A stretch of DNA of 64,000 nucleotides from an uncultured bacterium. Lineage in GTDB: Bacteria; Bacillota_I; Bacilli_A; RFN20; CAG-826. The position numbers and the translations under genes were made by a program. The notes below the pieces were generated by a model. It worked only from the letters and a program-made list of their open reading frames with translations, searched no databases and was not told where the DNA came from. The stretch covers positions 1-64,000 of the forward strand of contig CASGAB010000004.1 in the NCBI GenBank assembly GCA_949299395.1, read 5' to 3'. Positions 27,661-37,301 of this stretch are shown here, piece after piece; the stretch's first letter is position 1, and every line of letters starts with the position of its first letter.

Positions 27661-30600
27661 TTAAATAACTGTAACAGTTCCATAATCATAAATTATGTTA
27701 TAGCAACTAGTTACATTTTCTCCTTTTTCATTAAGAATCATATCAATTTTAATAATATTTACATATTTACCAGGTTTATTAAATTGATTACTAAATACTA
27801 AAATACCTATAATCCTATCTCCACTAACTAAACCACCTGATTCATATTGATCAGCATCTTCTCCAGTAGATATCGTTATATCTGGTGTAGTTATATATAG
27901 ATCTTTTTTAGTCATTGTTAATTTACCTAAGTTTTTCTGGAGATTATATTTTTCAATAACACTGTTATTGTTTCGATCATAAATCATTAATTCAGCATCG
28001 TTTTGAATAACTCCAACCTTAGAAATCATACTCCAAGATGTTGCACTTAAATAGTCTCCATCTTTAAACTCACCTTGAAGGAAATATTCTTCATAACTAT
28101 GAGATGATCCATCATACTCAAACGTTCTAGAGTCACTATTAAAAACAATACCTTCTTTAGGTGCCTCTCCAGTTTGCGAACCTCCCTCACCTAATGAAGT
28201 ATCTCCAGTCCCGTTTGTTCCACCTTCATCGTTTCCATCAATTGGAGGTAAAGCTTCATTTGGATCAACTGGAGCAACAGTAAATTCAAATTCTACCCAC
28301 CCTTTTCCTTCAATAAAAACTTCAGTTGTAGCATGTTTTTGGAAAGGAATTACATCATATGTTTTTCCAACACTCTCACCATTAATTTTATATCCACCAA
28401 CCATTCTTGCAGGTAAACTATTGATTCTAAAAACTAGCGTTGCTGCTCCTGCAAAATAATCGCATTTTCCTACATGAGTATCAGTAAAGAACGAAACTAA
28501 TGGATTTGAAGAATTAGCAGCTTCTATATTTGAAGTAGCGTAAGTGAATTCACTTTCATAAAAATCAATTAATTTATTAGCGAGTGTAATCGGATCTTTT
28601 CGATGAATAAGATCATGTTCTTCTAAATAAGGAATTAAAGCATCAAAGGTTTTAGATTCAACACCCCTATAATTTTCATCAACAAATTTCGAATATTCTT
28701 CCATTTCTTTAATAACATTAGGGTCTTTAAATTCTGCATTATCAATTAATCGATGATCTTCCAAATAATTGAAATTATATCCTTCAACAAAAATATCTTT
28801 TGTTTTTAAATCTGAAATTATACTATGAGTATCAACTTGTTGAACTTTATGTAAAATTGGATAAATAGGAACTAAATCACTATTTCTTGAATTTAAAGCA
28901 TAATAATTTAAGTTACCAGCTAATTCAGTAGTTTTTCCATCTAGCAATATTGAAATAAATTCTTGAGGATTAACCCCAAATTTAGGGTTATATCTAGGAG
29001 CACTATCCCAAGACTTGCCATTATAACGACCAAAAGATGTAGATTTAAAGAATGAACTTCCACTCTTTGTAGGAGTATATTTTAAAATTGGATTTGTGCT
29101 AGAAGCGGAATTTAAACTATTTCCACCCCCATAATTTAAACCTTCATCTGTATCAATTATATCTTCAATATCACCACCTGGCTTATCTCCTCCGCCATTG
29201 CCATCTCCTCCTGGATCATCAGGATCAGTAAAATCTGAATCAACAAACCCTTCCCACGAATCGTCTATTTGATCTCCAGGTAAAGTATTAACATTTTCAG
29301 CAACTATAATTCTTCCAAAATCATAATTAATATCATAATCATAATTTACGAGACCTGCATACTTATGAGTAATTTTAAATTCAACATTATTATCATAAGT
29401 ACCAATATCAGTTACTTTTGTATATGATTCAACAGTTATACTATCAGTCTCAGCTAAAGAACCATTAGTAATCTTAAATAAAGGAAAACCTTGTGGATTA
29501 CCAGTATATCCAGTAATTATGCTTATAGTACTAATAGTTATTTTCCTTTTAGTAACTTGCCAATCATTTCCGTTAACTGTAATAGCATAGTTATGAGTTA
29601 TCTCATTTTGATTTTCGTCAAAAACATGAATTTCTACAATATCTTTTGTATACGTTCCTACATGAGTAGCGTCAATATCATCATTAAAATAATTTTCAAA
29701 GTAATGACTATTTAATAAACCAGAAATTCCTTCTGTAGATACACTATATCCATTGTGTCCATCATATTCACGATCATGAAAAGTATATCTAATTGTTAAT
29801 GGACGAGGTTCAATAATGTAATCTCCAGCATCGAAATTAATTAAATAATTATTGTTAACTACTTCATTTTTCGAATTTCTAATTGTGACTTTAGGTTCAT
29901 TTTTATAATTACCTGCATCAACATAAGAAGGTAAAGTTGCTTCAAGTCTATCACCATTAACTAAACTTCCTTCGGTAATAGTAAAATTAGTATTATCAAC
30001 ACTTACTTTTCCATCATAAACCTTCTTAAAATCTCCGGTTTTAATGGTAATTTCTCTTTTATTAATTTTTAAAGCTCCGGAGAAAGAATAATCATAGTAT
30101 TCTGTAACATTTTGACCTGTAGAATTAAAGAATTCTAATTCAATATCTAAATTATGATTACCGGCATTAATTTCTCCGGGATTGTTTTTTATTTTCCAAT
30201 AATCACCTTCGTATAAACTACCTTGAGCGATAGAAAGATCTTCAACATAATGTCTATTTCCATCATATTCAAATTCACCATCGCCTTTAAAAGTTACTTC
30301 TCTAGGTAAAAGGGTAATATTATATGAAGAATTAAGTTTAAAGTCATAGCAAGAAGAAACATCTTCATTCATTGCATTAATTACTTTAATACTTTCTTTT
30401 TTTAAAGAGACACTAGCTTTTTCATCGTTAAGATTTGAATAAGTAAAATCAGCGGCAATTATTCGATCACCATTAATTAATCCAAAATCTAAGTTTGGAG
30501 TTTCGCCATAATAAGATAAATCATCTGTAGATTTAACATCTACTTCAAGCGGGTTAATACTAAATTCTTTTGGACTTCCATAAGAATGTGTTCCAAATAT

Positions 30601-30918
30601 ATTCTCTGAAATTCCTCTAATTTCATATTTTCCAGCCTTATATGGTTCTTCTTTTACCCATTCATCACTATTTATGCTTCTAAATTCGTAATCTATATAA
30701 TCAGACATTATACCCATTGATTGATATTCAAGTTTTTCGCCATAAGAAACATCTTTAATAGCAACGGTATCAATAACAACACCTTTTAAAGAGCAGAGTG
30801 TTCCAGTAACAACGAAAGCAAAAATTAAGATACTTAAAAATAAATATCTAAAACGATAGAAAAATTTATAAAACTTTAAATAACCTTCTAAACTATTTTC
30901 ATATTTCTTAATTAACAT
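27661..30918 (-). CDS. large membrane-anchored protein with MBG-like repeats and a transglutaminase-like core
   Basis: 1085 residues. One membrane helix near residues 25-42 anchors it with the bulk outside. Several beta-rich repeats follow, each with Y-D-G, a GSL-x-x-GD turn, a DAGxY stretch and an IxxR end (such as EYDGNRHYV, VYDGKVSVD, REYDGHNGY). The centre, after a Gly/Asp-rich linker (about 575-610), holds a transglutaminase-like fold: Cys819 in VGKCDYFAG, His862 in KHATTEVF and Glu878 in WVEFEFT, where Asp is commoner. C-terminal repeats resume. It is the last gene of a six-gene operon, 5 bases after its shorter paralogue. Such folds can be protease-like or cross-link peptides; the activity here is unknown. 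Confidence 0.75.
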   Translation of the reverse strand: MLIKKYENSLEGYLKFYKFFYRFRYLFLSILIFAFVVTGTLCSLKGVVIDTVAIKDVSYGEKLEYQSMGIMSDYIDYEFRSINSDEWVKEEPYKAGKYEIRGISENIFGTHSYGSPKEFSINPLEVDVKSTDDLSYYGETPNLDFGLINGDRIIAADFTYSNLNDEKASVSLKKESIKVINAMNEDVSSCYDFKLNSSYNITLLPREVTFKGDGEFEYDGNRHYVEDLSIAQGSLYEGDYWKIKNNPGEINAGNHNLDIELEFFNSTGQNVTEYYDYSFSGALKINKREITIKTGDFKKVYDGKVSVDNTNFTITEGSLVNGDRLEATLPSYVDAGNYKNEPKVTIRNSKNEVVNNNYLINFDAGDYIIEPRPLTIRYTFHDREYDGHNGYSVSTEGISGLLNSHYFENYFNDDIDATHVGTYTKDIVEIHVFDENQNEITHNYAITVNGNDWQVTKRKITISTISIITGYTGNPQGFPLFKITNGSLAETDSITVESYTKVTDIGTYDNNVEFKITHKYAGLVNYDYDINYDFGRIIVAENVNTLPGDQIDDSWEGFVDSDFTDPDDPGGDGNGGGDKPGGDIEDIIDTDEGLNYGGGNSLNSASSTNPILKYTPTKSGSSFFKSTSFGRYNGKSWDSAPRYNPKFGVNPQEFISILLDGKTTELAGNLNYYALNSRNSDLVPIYPILHKVQQVDTHSIISDLKTKDIFVEGYNFNYLEDHRLIDNAEFKDPNVIKEMEEYSKFVDENYRGVESKTFDALIPYLEEHDLIHRKDPITLANKLIDFYESEFTYATSNIEAANSSNPLVSFFTDTHVGKCDYFAGAATLVFRINSLPARMVGGYKINGESVGKTYDVIPFQKHATTEVFIEGKGWVEFEFTVAPVDPNEALPPIDGNDEGGTNGTGDTSLGEGGSQTGEAPKEGIVFNSDSRTFEYDGSSHSYEEYFLQGEFKDGDYLSATSWSMISKVGVIQNDAELMIYDRNNNSVIEKYNLQKNLGKLTMTKKDLYITTPDITISTGEDADQYESGGLVSGDRIIGILVFSNQFNKPGKYVNIIKIDMILNEKGENVTSCYNIIYDYGTVTVI

Positions 30919-30923
30919 AATCC

Positions 30924-33071
30924 CTATTTAATAACAACGTGCCCGTATTTATATATAATTCTGTAATTACTCTTAACATTATTTCCGTTTTCATCAACAA
31001 TTTCATTTATAAGTGCAATTGCAACATAAGTTCCTTTTTCAGTAAAAGCATCTCCACTCCATGATCGTATTTTATGGCCTGGTACTAAACCAGTTACCCC
31101 CAAATCAAAAGTTTTTTCAGTACCATCATACTCAAATTTTAAATCTGGTGTTTCGACAGTTATCTCTTTTTTATCTATTTGAAGTTTTCCAAAATCTTCC
31201 CTAATCTTATATTGACTTGTTACATCATTAAAATTAGAGTCAACAACCATATAATCAACCGTATTTTCAATGCTTGTTGCATCAGTAATTGAATTATTGT
31301 TAACACCAATAAATTGATGACCAGGTTTTAACTCACCTTCTAAAATATAAGGAACTTCACTTGTTAAAGGTTTTCCATCATATTCTTTATAATAATCATT
31401 ACTCCCAATATATAAATCAATATCTTCATCATCTGCTCCTTCAGTAACTGGAGGTGGGTAAGTAACACCTTCTTTTAAAGGAGCAACAGTAAATTCTAAT
31501 CCAACCCAGCCGATTCCATCGATATAAGTTTCACAAATTTGATGGCCTCCCCAAGGATTAACTAAATATTTTTTATATGGAATTTTTGCGGATGCGCCAA
31601 AACCACCAAGAGTTCTTGTTGGATAACCCATTATTCTTAAAAGTAATGTTCCCATTCCTGAAAAACGACTACAATCACCTTCCTTAGTTTTAGTGAATTC
31701 TAAAAGAATATCATCTGCTAAATAATCAGTAAGTCCTTTGTAGTTATAAAAATAATCCCTTTTAAAATAATTTTGAATGGCGACTACAGTATCATATAAA
31801 TTACCCTTATCAAAACCCTCTTGTCGAATTAATTTTTCTAGTTCTTTTTTAGTTGAATCAGGAACATCTAAATAATTTTCATAAACATGTTTACGATAAT
31901 CTTTTTCTGCTTCAATATATTTTGGATCTTTTAAAGAAAGCTTATTTAATAAATTAATATCTGTAACATAATCAAAATAATATCCTTCAACAGTGATTGT
32001 TTTAGATCTTAAATCTGAAGCAACAGCGTAAGTATCACTTACTTGACCATAAGTAAGGATTGGATATTCAGGAATAAGATCAACAGTTCTGCTTTTAATT
32101 GAAACATAAGTAATTGTAGCTTCAAACTTTCTATCTGGATAATCTTTTAATAATTCACTCATGAAATTTTGAGGATAAATTCCGTTTTTTGGGATATAAA
32201 CAGGTGCTTTATCAAAACCTTTTTTATTATAATCACCGCCTGCATTAATAGATAAAAAAGTGCCACCTTTTTTATTTGCTGAATATTCAAAAACTGTTTC
32301 AAAAGTCTTCTCACCACCAGGACCGTATTGACTACTTTGTGCCGCATTTAATGTATCTGACGCTCCATCAACTTGATTTGGATCATATTCAACTTTTGGT
32401 AAATCACCTTCTCCTCCAGAACCTCCGCCTCCAGAAATATTAATTTGACCGATAATGATATATCCATATTCATAATAAATATCATAATTATAAGTAACGT
32501 CTTCATTAGATTCTAAATTTCTAATTACAACCGAAAAGTAATTATCGAAAACTCCTTCTTGATCATAAGAATCAAAAATAGTTTCGCTAATATAATCTGT
32601 ATTAGCAACGCTTCCTTTTGCAATAGTAAAAGTTTCTACACTATATTCTTCACCATCTTCATAAGGGAACATATCGCTATCGCTTCTTAAAATTAATTCT
32701 CTTTTTTCAATAGTGATATCGCCTAAATCTAAAGATAAATTGTATGAAGAAGTAACATCATTTCCAGCACTATTAATAATTCTTATTTCATAAATTTCAT
32801 TAGAGTATTCTCCAGCATTTAATACTTCTTCACTAGTAGAGATTTGAAGCGTATCTCCAGATAATAAATATCCGTTTGTAATTGTATATTCAAAATCATC
32901 TAAAGGTGTGCCATCGTATTCTTGATTAATATCATCAATTTTTATTGAAATTGAAGTTTGTAAGAATCTTAAAATGCCAGTTGCATTGAGACCAAAAAGA
33001 ACAGCAACTGTTATTGAGCAGAAAGCAATAATAGACATGAATGTAATAATTAATTTGTGCAACTTTTTCAT
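30924..33071 (-). CDS. shorter paralogue with MBG-like repeats and a transglutaminase-like core
   Basis: 715 residues, the same layout as the neighbour at 27661: a membrane helix at about 8-28, MBG-like repeats (YDGTPLDDF, YNLSLDLGDITIEKRE), a Gly-rich linker, then a transglutaminase-like core with Cys467 in GDCSRFSG, His510 in GGHQICE and Glu526 in WVGLEFT, then two more repeats. Gene lengths and repeat numbers differ, so it is a duplication followed by divergence. It lies 8 bases after the AAA gene. Confidence 0.75.
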   Translation of the reverse strand: MKKLHKLIITFMSIIAFCSITVAVLFGLNATGILRFLQTSISIKIDDINQEYDGTPLDDFEYTITNGYLLSGDTLQISTSEEVLNAGEYSNEIYEIRIINSAGNDVTSSYNLSLDLGDITIEKRELILRSDSDMFPYEDGEEYSVETFTIAKGSVANTDYISETIFDSYDQEGVFDNYFSVVIRNLESNEDVTYNYDIYYEYGYIIIGQINISGGGGSGGEGDLPKVEYDPNQVDGASDTLNAAQSSQYGPGGEKTFETVFEYSANKKGGTFLSINAGGDYNKKGFDKAPVYIPKNGIYPQNFMSELLKDYPDRKFEATITYVSIKSRTVDLIPEYPILTYGQVSDTYAVASDLRSKTITVEGYYFDYVTDINLLNKLSLKDPKYIEAEKDYRKHVYENYLDVPDSTKKELEKLIRQEGFDKGNLYDTVVAIQNYFKRDYFYNYKGLTDYLADDILLEFTKTKEGDCSRFSGMGTLLLRIMGYPTRTLGGFGASAKIPYKKYLVNPWGGHQICETYIDGIGWVGLEFTVAPLKEGVTYPPPVTEGADDEDIDLYIGSNDYYKEYDGKPLTSEVPYILEGELKPGHQFIGVNNNSITDATSIENTVDYMVVDSNFNDVTSQYKIREDFGKLQIDKKEITVETPDLKFEYDGTEKTFDLGVTGLVPGHKIRSWSGDAFTEKGTYVAIALINEIVDENGNNVKSNYRIIYKYGHVVIK

Positions 33072-33079
33072 AATCTAAC

Positions 33080-34453
33080 TTACCTTGTAATAAATTTAGA
33101 AAGGTATTTTCTCATCTTTTTAAATGATTCCTCACCATAGTTATTATCTAATTCATCAAAAAATAGCTTGATAGAATCATTTAATTTTAAGAAATCCTTA
33201 CTTTCAATCTTTCTTAAAATCTTTTTAGTAACAAAATCATCAAGAGCTTCTTCTTTTTTGCCCCCACATGCTAAATAAACTGGGATATAACGAAGGAGTT
33301 GATTCATAATACGGTTACCAAAACTTATTTTAAAACATCTATTCATTAAATTTGATAAGAACTCACTAACTTTTAAGACGTATTCTTCATCTTTTGAGTT
33401 ATGGAAAGCATTAATTGCTTCTTCACAAATATTTTCAAAATCTGTATTAGAAATAGTTTTAGATACTCTTTCTTCGCCAATAAAAACATCGGCTTTTTTA
33501 TCAAGATTTAAAATAGTAGCACGGTCATAAACTTTATCTGAAATTGCAAAAGTAGACTCATCATTATTTGCGGTTCCTAAAAAATAAACATTTGATCCGA
33601 TTAATAATTTGCCATTTTTAATTTCTTTAGGGTCATTTGGCCATGAATCATTAGCAACTTCAATTAATCTTTGATCTTTACTAACCTCAAGTTTTGATAA
33701 AAATTCAGCAAAATAATATTCAACACGAGCAATATTCATTTCATCTAAAATAATGATGAAAATCTTATCGCTAAAACGAGCTTTATAAAGTTCTTCAAGA
33801 AGTAAAGTTTCGTTAAATTTCTTAGTAAATTCATTAAAATATCCGATTAAATCACTTCTTTCTTTCCACATTGGTTGAATTGCAACTGGATCTAAAACAT
33901 TATTAACATATCTTTCAAAAGCTAAAGCAATTGAAGTTTTACCAGTTCCACTCATTCCTTGTAAAACCATGATTTTTGATGTAGCTAAATTAGAAATGAA
34001 GGCTCTAATATCTTCGATTGAATAATAAAGTGGATTCTTTTTATCAGAAGCACAGAAATTTCTAAAATCATCGCATAAATCTTTTAAAGAAAAAATTTTT
34101 TCATAACTAATTTCTTCTTTTAAAGATTTATCAAAAGCATCAAGATTAGCAAATCTAACTTTACCTTCATGTTTATTCTTTTCTTTTTGTTTATTTTCTA
34201 AATATGTTGCTCTATTAAAAATAAATTTTTCTTCTTCCTTTTCTTTTAAAGTTAAGCCATAAAATAGCCAATAAAAAATTGGGATAGCAAATAATAAGAC
34301 CATTACAACATAAGTAAATGGATTAGTTAAAATTAAGCCACCACCATTATCAAGAGTGTAAGCCATTAAAAAGGCTAAGAAAAAGATACCTAGACCTAAA
34401 TCTATGACCATTAATATAGAGATAATTTTTCCAATAAGTTCCTTATTAACCAT
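33080..34453 (-). CDS. membrane-tethered AAA ATPase, McrB/MoxR-like (second copy)
   Basis: 457 residues. Two membrane helices (about 8-32 and 47-67) precede a cytosolic AAA domain. Walker A GMSGTGKT lies at 166-173, Walker B IIIILDEMN at about 234-240. A sensor-like AISDKVYDRATILNL follows. The LILDEMNxARVEYYFAEFL form is like McrB-type AAA proteins that act with a partner encoded next door. Its start overlaps the end of the coiled-coil gene upstream by 8 bases. The closest relative in the window is the copy at 35952, with near-identical Walker and sensor segments. Confidence 0.8.
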   Translation of the reverse strand: MVNKELIGKIISILMVIDLGLGIFFLAFLMAYTLDNGGGLILTNPFTYVVMVLLFAIPIFYWLFYGLTLKEKEEEKFIFNRATYLENKQKEKNKHEGKVRFANLDAFDKSLKEEISYEKIFSLKDLCDDFRNFCASDKKNPLYYSIEDIRAFISNLATSKIMVLQGMSGTGKTSIALAFERYVNNVLDPVAIQPMWKERSDLIGYFNEFTKKFNETLLLEELYKARFSDKIFIIILDEMNIARVEYYFAEFLSKLEVSKDQRLIEVANDSWPNDPKEIKNGKLLIGSNVYFLGTANNDESTFAISDKVYDRATILNLDKKADVFIGEERVSKTISNTDFENICEEAINAFHNSKDEEYVLKVSEFLSNLMNRCFKISFGNRIMNQLLRYIPVYLACGGKKEEALDDFVTKKILRKIESKDFLKLNDSIKLFFDELDNNYGEESFKKMRKYLSKFITR

Positions 34454-35948
34454 CTATTTTTCTTTTCCTTTTATATAATTCTCTAATTTCCTTCTTTTTC
34501 TTATTTTTAATTTCTTTTTTCATGTCTTTCCAAACACTATCAAAATATTTAATAAAGTATTCAAAATCTTTTTCAAGATTATTAAATTCTTCTTCACTAA
34601 TTTCTTCACCTTCTACTTTTTCACCACGATTAAGTGAAACTCTTAAAGAGGAATTTATAGCACTTAACTCTTCTATTTTTGCTTTTAAAGAGTTATTTTC
34701 ATTTTCTAAAGTCTCAACTTTTTCATTTAATTCTAAAATCTCTTTTTCTTTTTCTTTTTTATATTCATTAAATTTTTCTTGTTCTTCAAAAACTCTTCTA
34801 ACGATTTCTTCATTCTTTAATCTAATTTTTTCATTAAATTCATTATTTAAAGATTCGATTTCTTTATCTTTATCTTGGATTTTTTTATTAATAAAGTTAA
34901 TAAGTTCAACGATTTCTTCTTCACTTAATTCATTTAATCCAGCATCATTTTTTAACTTTTCAAAGTTCTTTTTAAAAGCTTCTTCTTTCTCTTTTTCATA
35001 TTCTAAGTTGTAAACATCAAATAACTTTTTTGTTTCTGAATATGATAAAAAAGTAAGCATTAATGGTACAAATTTAAAAAATGATATATAAGTTTCACTT
35101 GGACTATCATTACCAATTTCTTCTTTTTCAATAATAAATCCATCTTCTTTATAGTTTTTTAAATATTCATATAATTCAAAACATTTAACGAAGTTTGGAT
35201 CATTTTTTAAAACATTATTTTTTTGAATTGGTTCACTAATAGGAGGCATTTTTTTAACAATTGAAATTAAATCGCTCTTTTTGAATTGTTCTAAAACCGA
35301 AACAATACTTTCAATTCTTAAGAAAATGTCTTTGTTTATATCAGTTTCTTCAATTTTAAATTCGCTTTGTCTTATATCGATTAGATTAAAATCATATTGA
35401 ATAGAATCTTTATAAAAAGTAACATCGTTATTAAAATTTGATTCAATTTTAATAGAAGATTGAGCATCTTTAATTTTGTCATAACGAACTGAAATAAATG
35501 AATCAATTAAAGCAATTAAATAAACTAAGAATTTATTTTCATAAAGTCCATAATCATCGTTTTTTTCTACAATTAATAATTTTCTAGGTTCAACAGTTGT
35601 TTTTTCAAAATCGAATTTTCTAATTTTATCGGAATGTTTAGCTAAATCGACAACTGAATCTTTTGAAACACGTTTAATTTTTTCAATATCAACAGTTTCG
35701 CCACTATTTAAAATAAACCTTCTACCTTCTAAGATAGCTTCACTAACAAAAGGAAGATATGTTTCAATAGTTTTAACCCATTCTTCATCGATGCTAATTT
35801 TATTTTGATAGGATTTGATTGCAATCTTAAAATTAGGTGAACTTTTAATTGTTTCACTTAAAGAATTTAATCCGGGATTAGTGCTAACTATTTCATGATA
35901 AGAGCGTAATCCTTTATATTGGGTATACTTTCTTCCTTTTTTATTCAT
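34446..35948 (-). CDS. DUF2357-like coiled-coil protein
   Basis: 500 residues. The front (about 1-230) resembles the DUF2357 region of McrC-like partners, including GLYENKFLVYLIAL (residues 134-147), which parallels the YENRF motif. The rest, about 320-440, is a long Lys/Glu coiled coil (DKDKEIESLNNEFNEKI and following). No nuclease motif of the PD-(D/E)xK type is visible, although McrC-like proteins normally carry one. It sits between two AAA genes (3 bases after one, overlapping the other), so it is probably their partner. Confidence 0.55.
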   Translation of the reverse strand: MNKKGRKYTQYKGLRSYHEIVSTNPGLNSLSETIKSSPNFKIAIKSYQNKISIDEEWVKTIETYLPFVSEAILEGRRFILNSGETVDIEKIKRVSKDSVVDLAKHSDKIRKFDFEKTTVEPRKLLIVEKNDDYGLYENKFLVYLIALIDSFISVRYDKIKDAQSSIKIESNFNNDVTFYKDSIQYDFNLIDIRQSEFKIEETDINKDIFLRIESIVSVLEQFKKSDLISIVKKMPPISEPIQKNNVLKNDPNFVKCFELYEYLKNYKEDGFIIEKEEIGNDSPSETYISFFKFVPLMLTFLSYSETKKLFDVYNLEYEKEKEEAFKKNFEKLKNDAGLNELSEEEIVELINFINKKIQDKDKEIESLNNEFNEKIRLKNEEIVRRVFEEQEKFNEYKKEKEKEILELNEKVETLENENNSLKAKIEELSAINSSLRVSLNRGEKVEGEEISEEEFNNLEKDFEYFIKYFDSVWKDMKKEIKNKKKKEIRELYKRKRKIDG

Positions 35949-35951
35949 AAA

Positions 35952-37274
35952 CTAGCCAATCATCATAAATTTTGAAACATAATCCTTACATTTTGGAAGC
36001 ATATTTTCTCCAAATGTAATATTAACTTTATCAATAAATACTTTGACTTCATCTTTTAAACGTAAGAAATCTTTACCTTCAAGTTTTCTTAAAATCTTTT
36101 TAGAGACGAAATCATCAAAAGCTTCTTCTTTATTTCCTCCACAAGCGACATAAACAGGAACATACTTTTTAATTTGCATAATCATTCTATTGCCAAAACC
36201 AATTTCGAAAGTTTCAATAATGATTTTATTAATTTCTTCAATCCATTGTGATAATGTTTGAGCATCAGGAGAATTATTAAAATTTGCAATCGCTTCATTT
36301 GCTAAACGAGTAAAGTCTTTATTTGAAATTGGACATTGCTTAACTTCTTCATCAACCTTAAATTCTTCAGCTTTCTTATCAAGATTTAAAATCATTGCAC
36401 GGTCATAAACCTTATCAGAAATTGCAAAAGTAGATTCATCATTATTTGCAGTTCCTAAAAAATAAACGTTATCTCTAACCGGTAAACGTCCTGGATGCTT
36501 TTCATCTCTTAATATAACTGGGTCTCTTTCCCATACATCGTTAGTAACTTCTAGTGTTCTTTGTTCTTCATTTGGATATTCTAAAAGTGATAAAAATTCA
36601 GCGAAATAATATTCAACACGAGCAATATTAACTTCATCTAATACAATGATATAAATTTTATCGTTATAATTTGCTTCATAAAGTTGAACAAGCATATCGG
36701 TTTCATTAAATTTCTTAGTAAATTCATTAAAATAGCCAATAACATCGCTTCTTTCTTTCCACATCGGTTGAATAGCAATTGGATCTAAAACATTATTAAT
36801 GTATTTTTCAAAAGCTAATGCAATGGATGTTTTACCAGTACCGCTCATACCTTGAAGAATCATAATTTTTGAAGTTAGTAAATTAGAAACAAAGGCACGA
36901 ATATCATCAATCGAATAATAAAGTGGTTTTTCTTTATCGGAAGCACAAAAATTTCTAAAATTATCACAAAATTCTTTTAAAGTAGGTACTTCATCTAGTA
37001 AGAAAGGATTTTTAATTGAATCTTTAATATCTAAATCCATAAGCTTAGAAAATCTTTCACTATCTTCTTTTGCTTTCTTTTGTTCAGTACCAATAGCATC
37101 AGAAAGGTCTAAAACATTTTTATTTCTATGGTTTGAAGGTTTAATCAAAAAAGTATTATTTTCTTTAATATATCTATAAAGAATTAAACATGAAATTGTA
37201 GCTAAAATTAAAAATACAATAATAGCAACAGCAATTAATACAACTTGAGATATCGCACCCGCTAAAACAACCAT
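35952..37274 (-). CDS. membrane-tethered AAA ATPase, McrB/MoxR-like (first copy)
   Basis: 440 residues. A single N-terminal helix (about 9-33) is followed by a linker and an AAA domain with Walker A GMSGTGKT (142-149), Walker B IIVLDEVN and sensor AISDKVYDRAMILNL. It shares long identical stretches with the copy at 33080, for example DPxAIQPMWKERSDxIGYFN. The two copies differ in membrane helices. It lies 27 bases after the LRR gene. Confidence 0.8.
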   Translation of the reverse strand: MVVLAGAISQVVLIAVAIIVFLILATISCLILYRYIKENNTFLIKPSNHRNKNVLDLSDAIGTEQKKAKEDSERFSKLMDLDIKDSIKNPFLLDEVPTLKEFCDNFRNFCASDKEKPLYYSIDDIRAFVSNLLTSKIMILQGMSGTGKTSIALAFEKYINNVLDPIAIQPMWKERSDVIGYFNEFTKKFNETDMLVQLYEANYNDKIYIIVLDEVNIARVEYYFAEFLSLLEYPNEEQRTLEVTNDVWERDPVILRDEKHPGRLPVRDNVYFLGTANNDESTFAISDKVYDRAMILNLDKKAEEFKVDEEVKQCPISNKDFTRLANEAIANFNNSPDAQTLSQWIEEINKIIIETFEIGFGNRMIMQIKKYVPVYVACGGNKEEAFDDFVSKKILRKLEGKDFLRLKDEVKVFIDKVNITFGENMLPKCKDYVSKFMMIG

Positions 37275-37301
37275 AATCTTCTTTCCTTTCTTTTTTAAAA
37301 T

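Noticed and set aside
33080-37274. McrBC restriction system
   Set aside because: AAA proteins are membrane-anchored, the partner shows no nuclease motif, and the operon continues into surface proteins.
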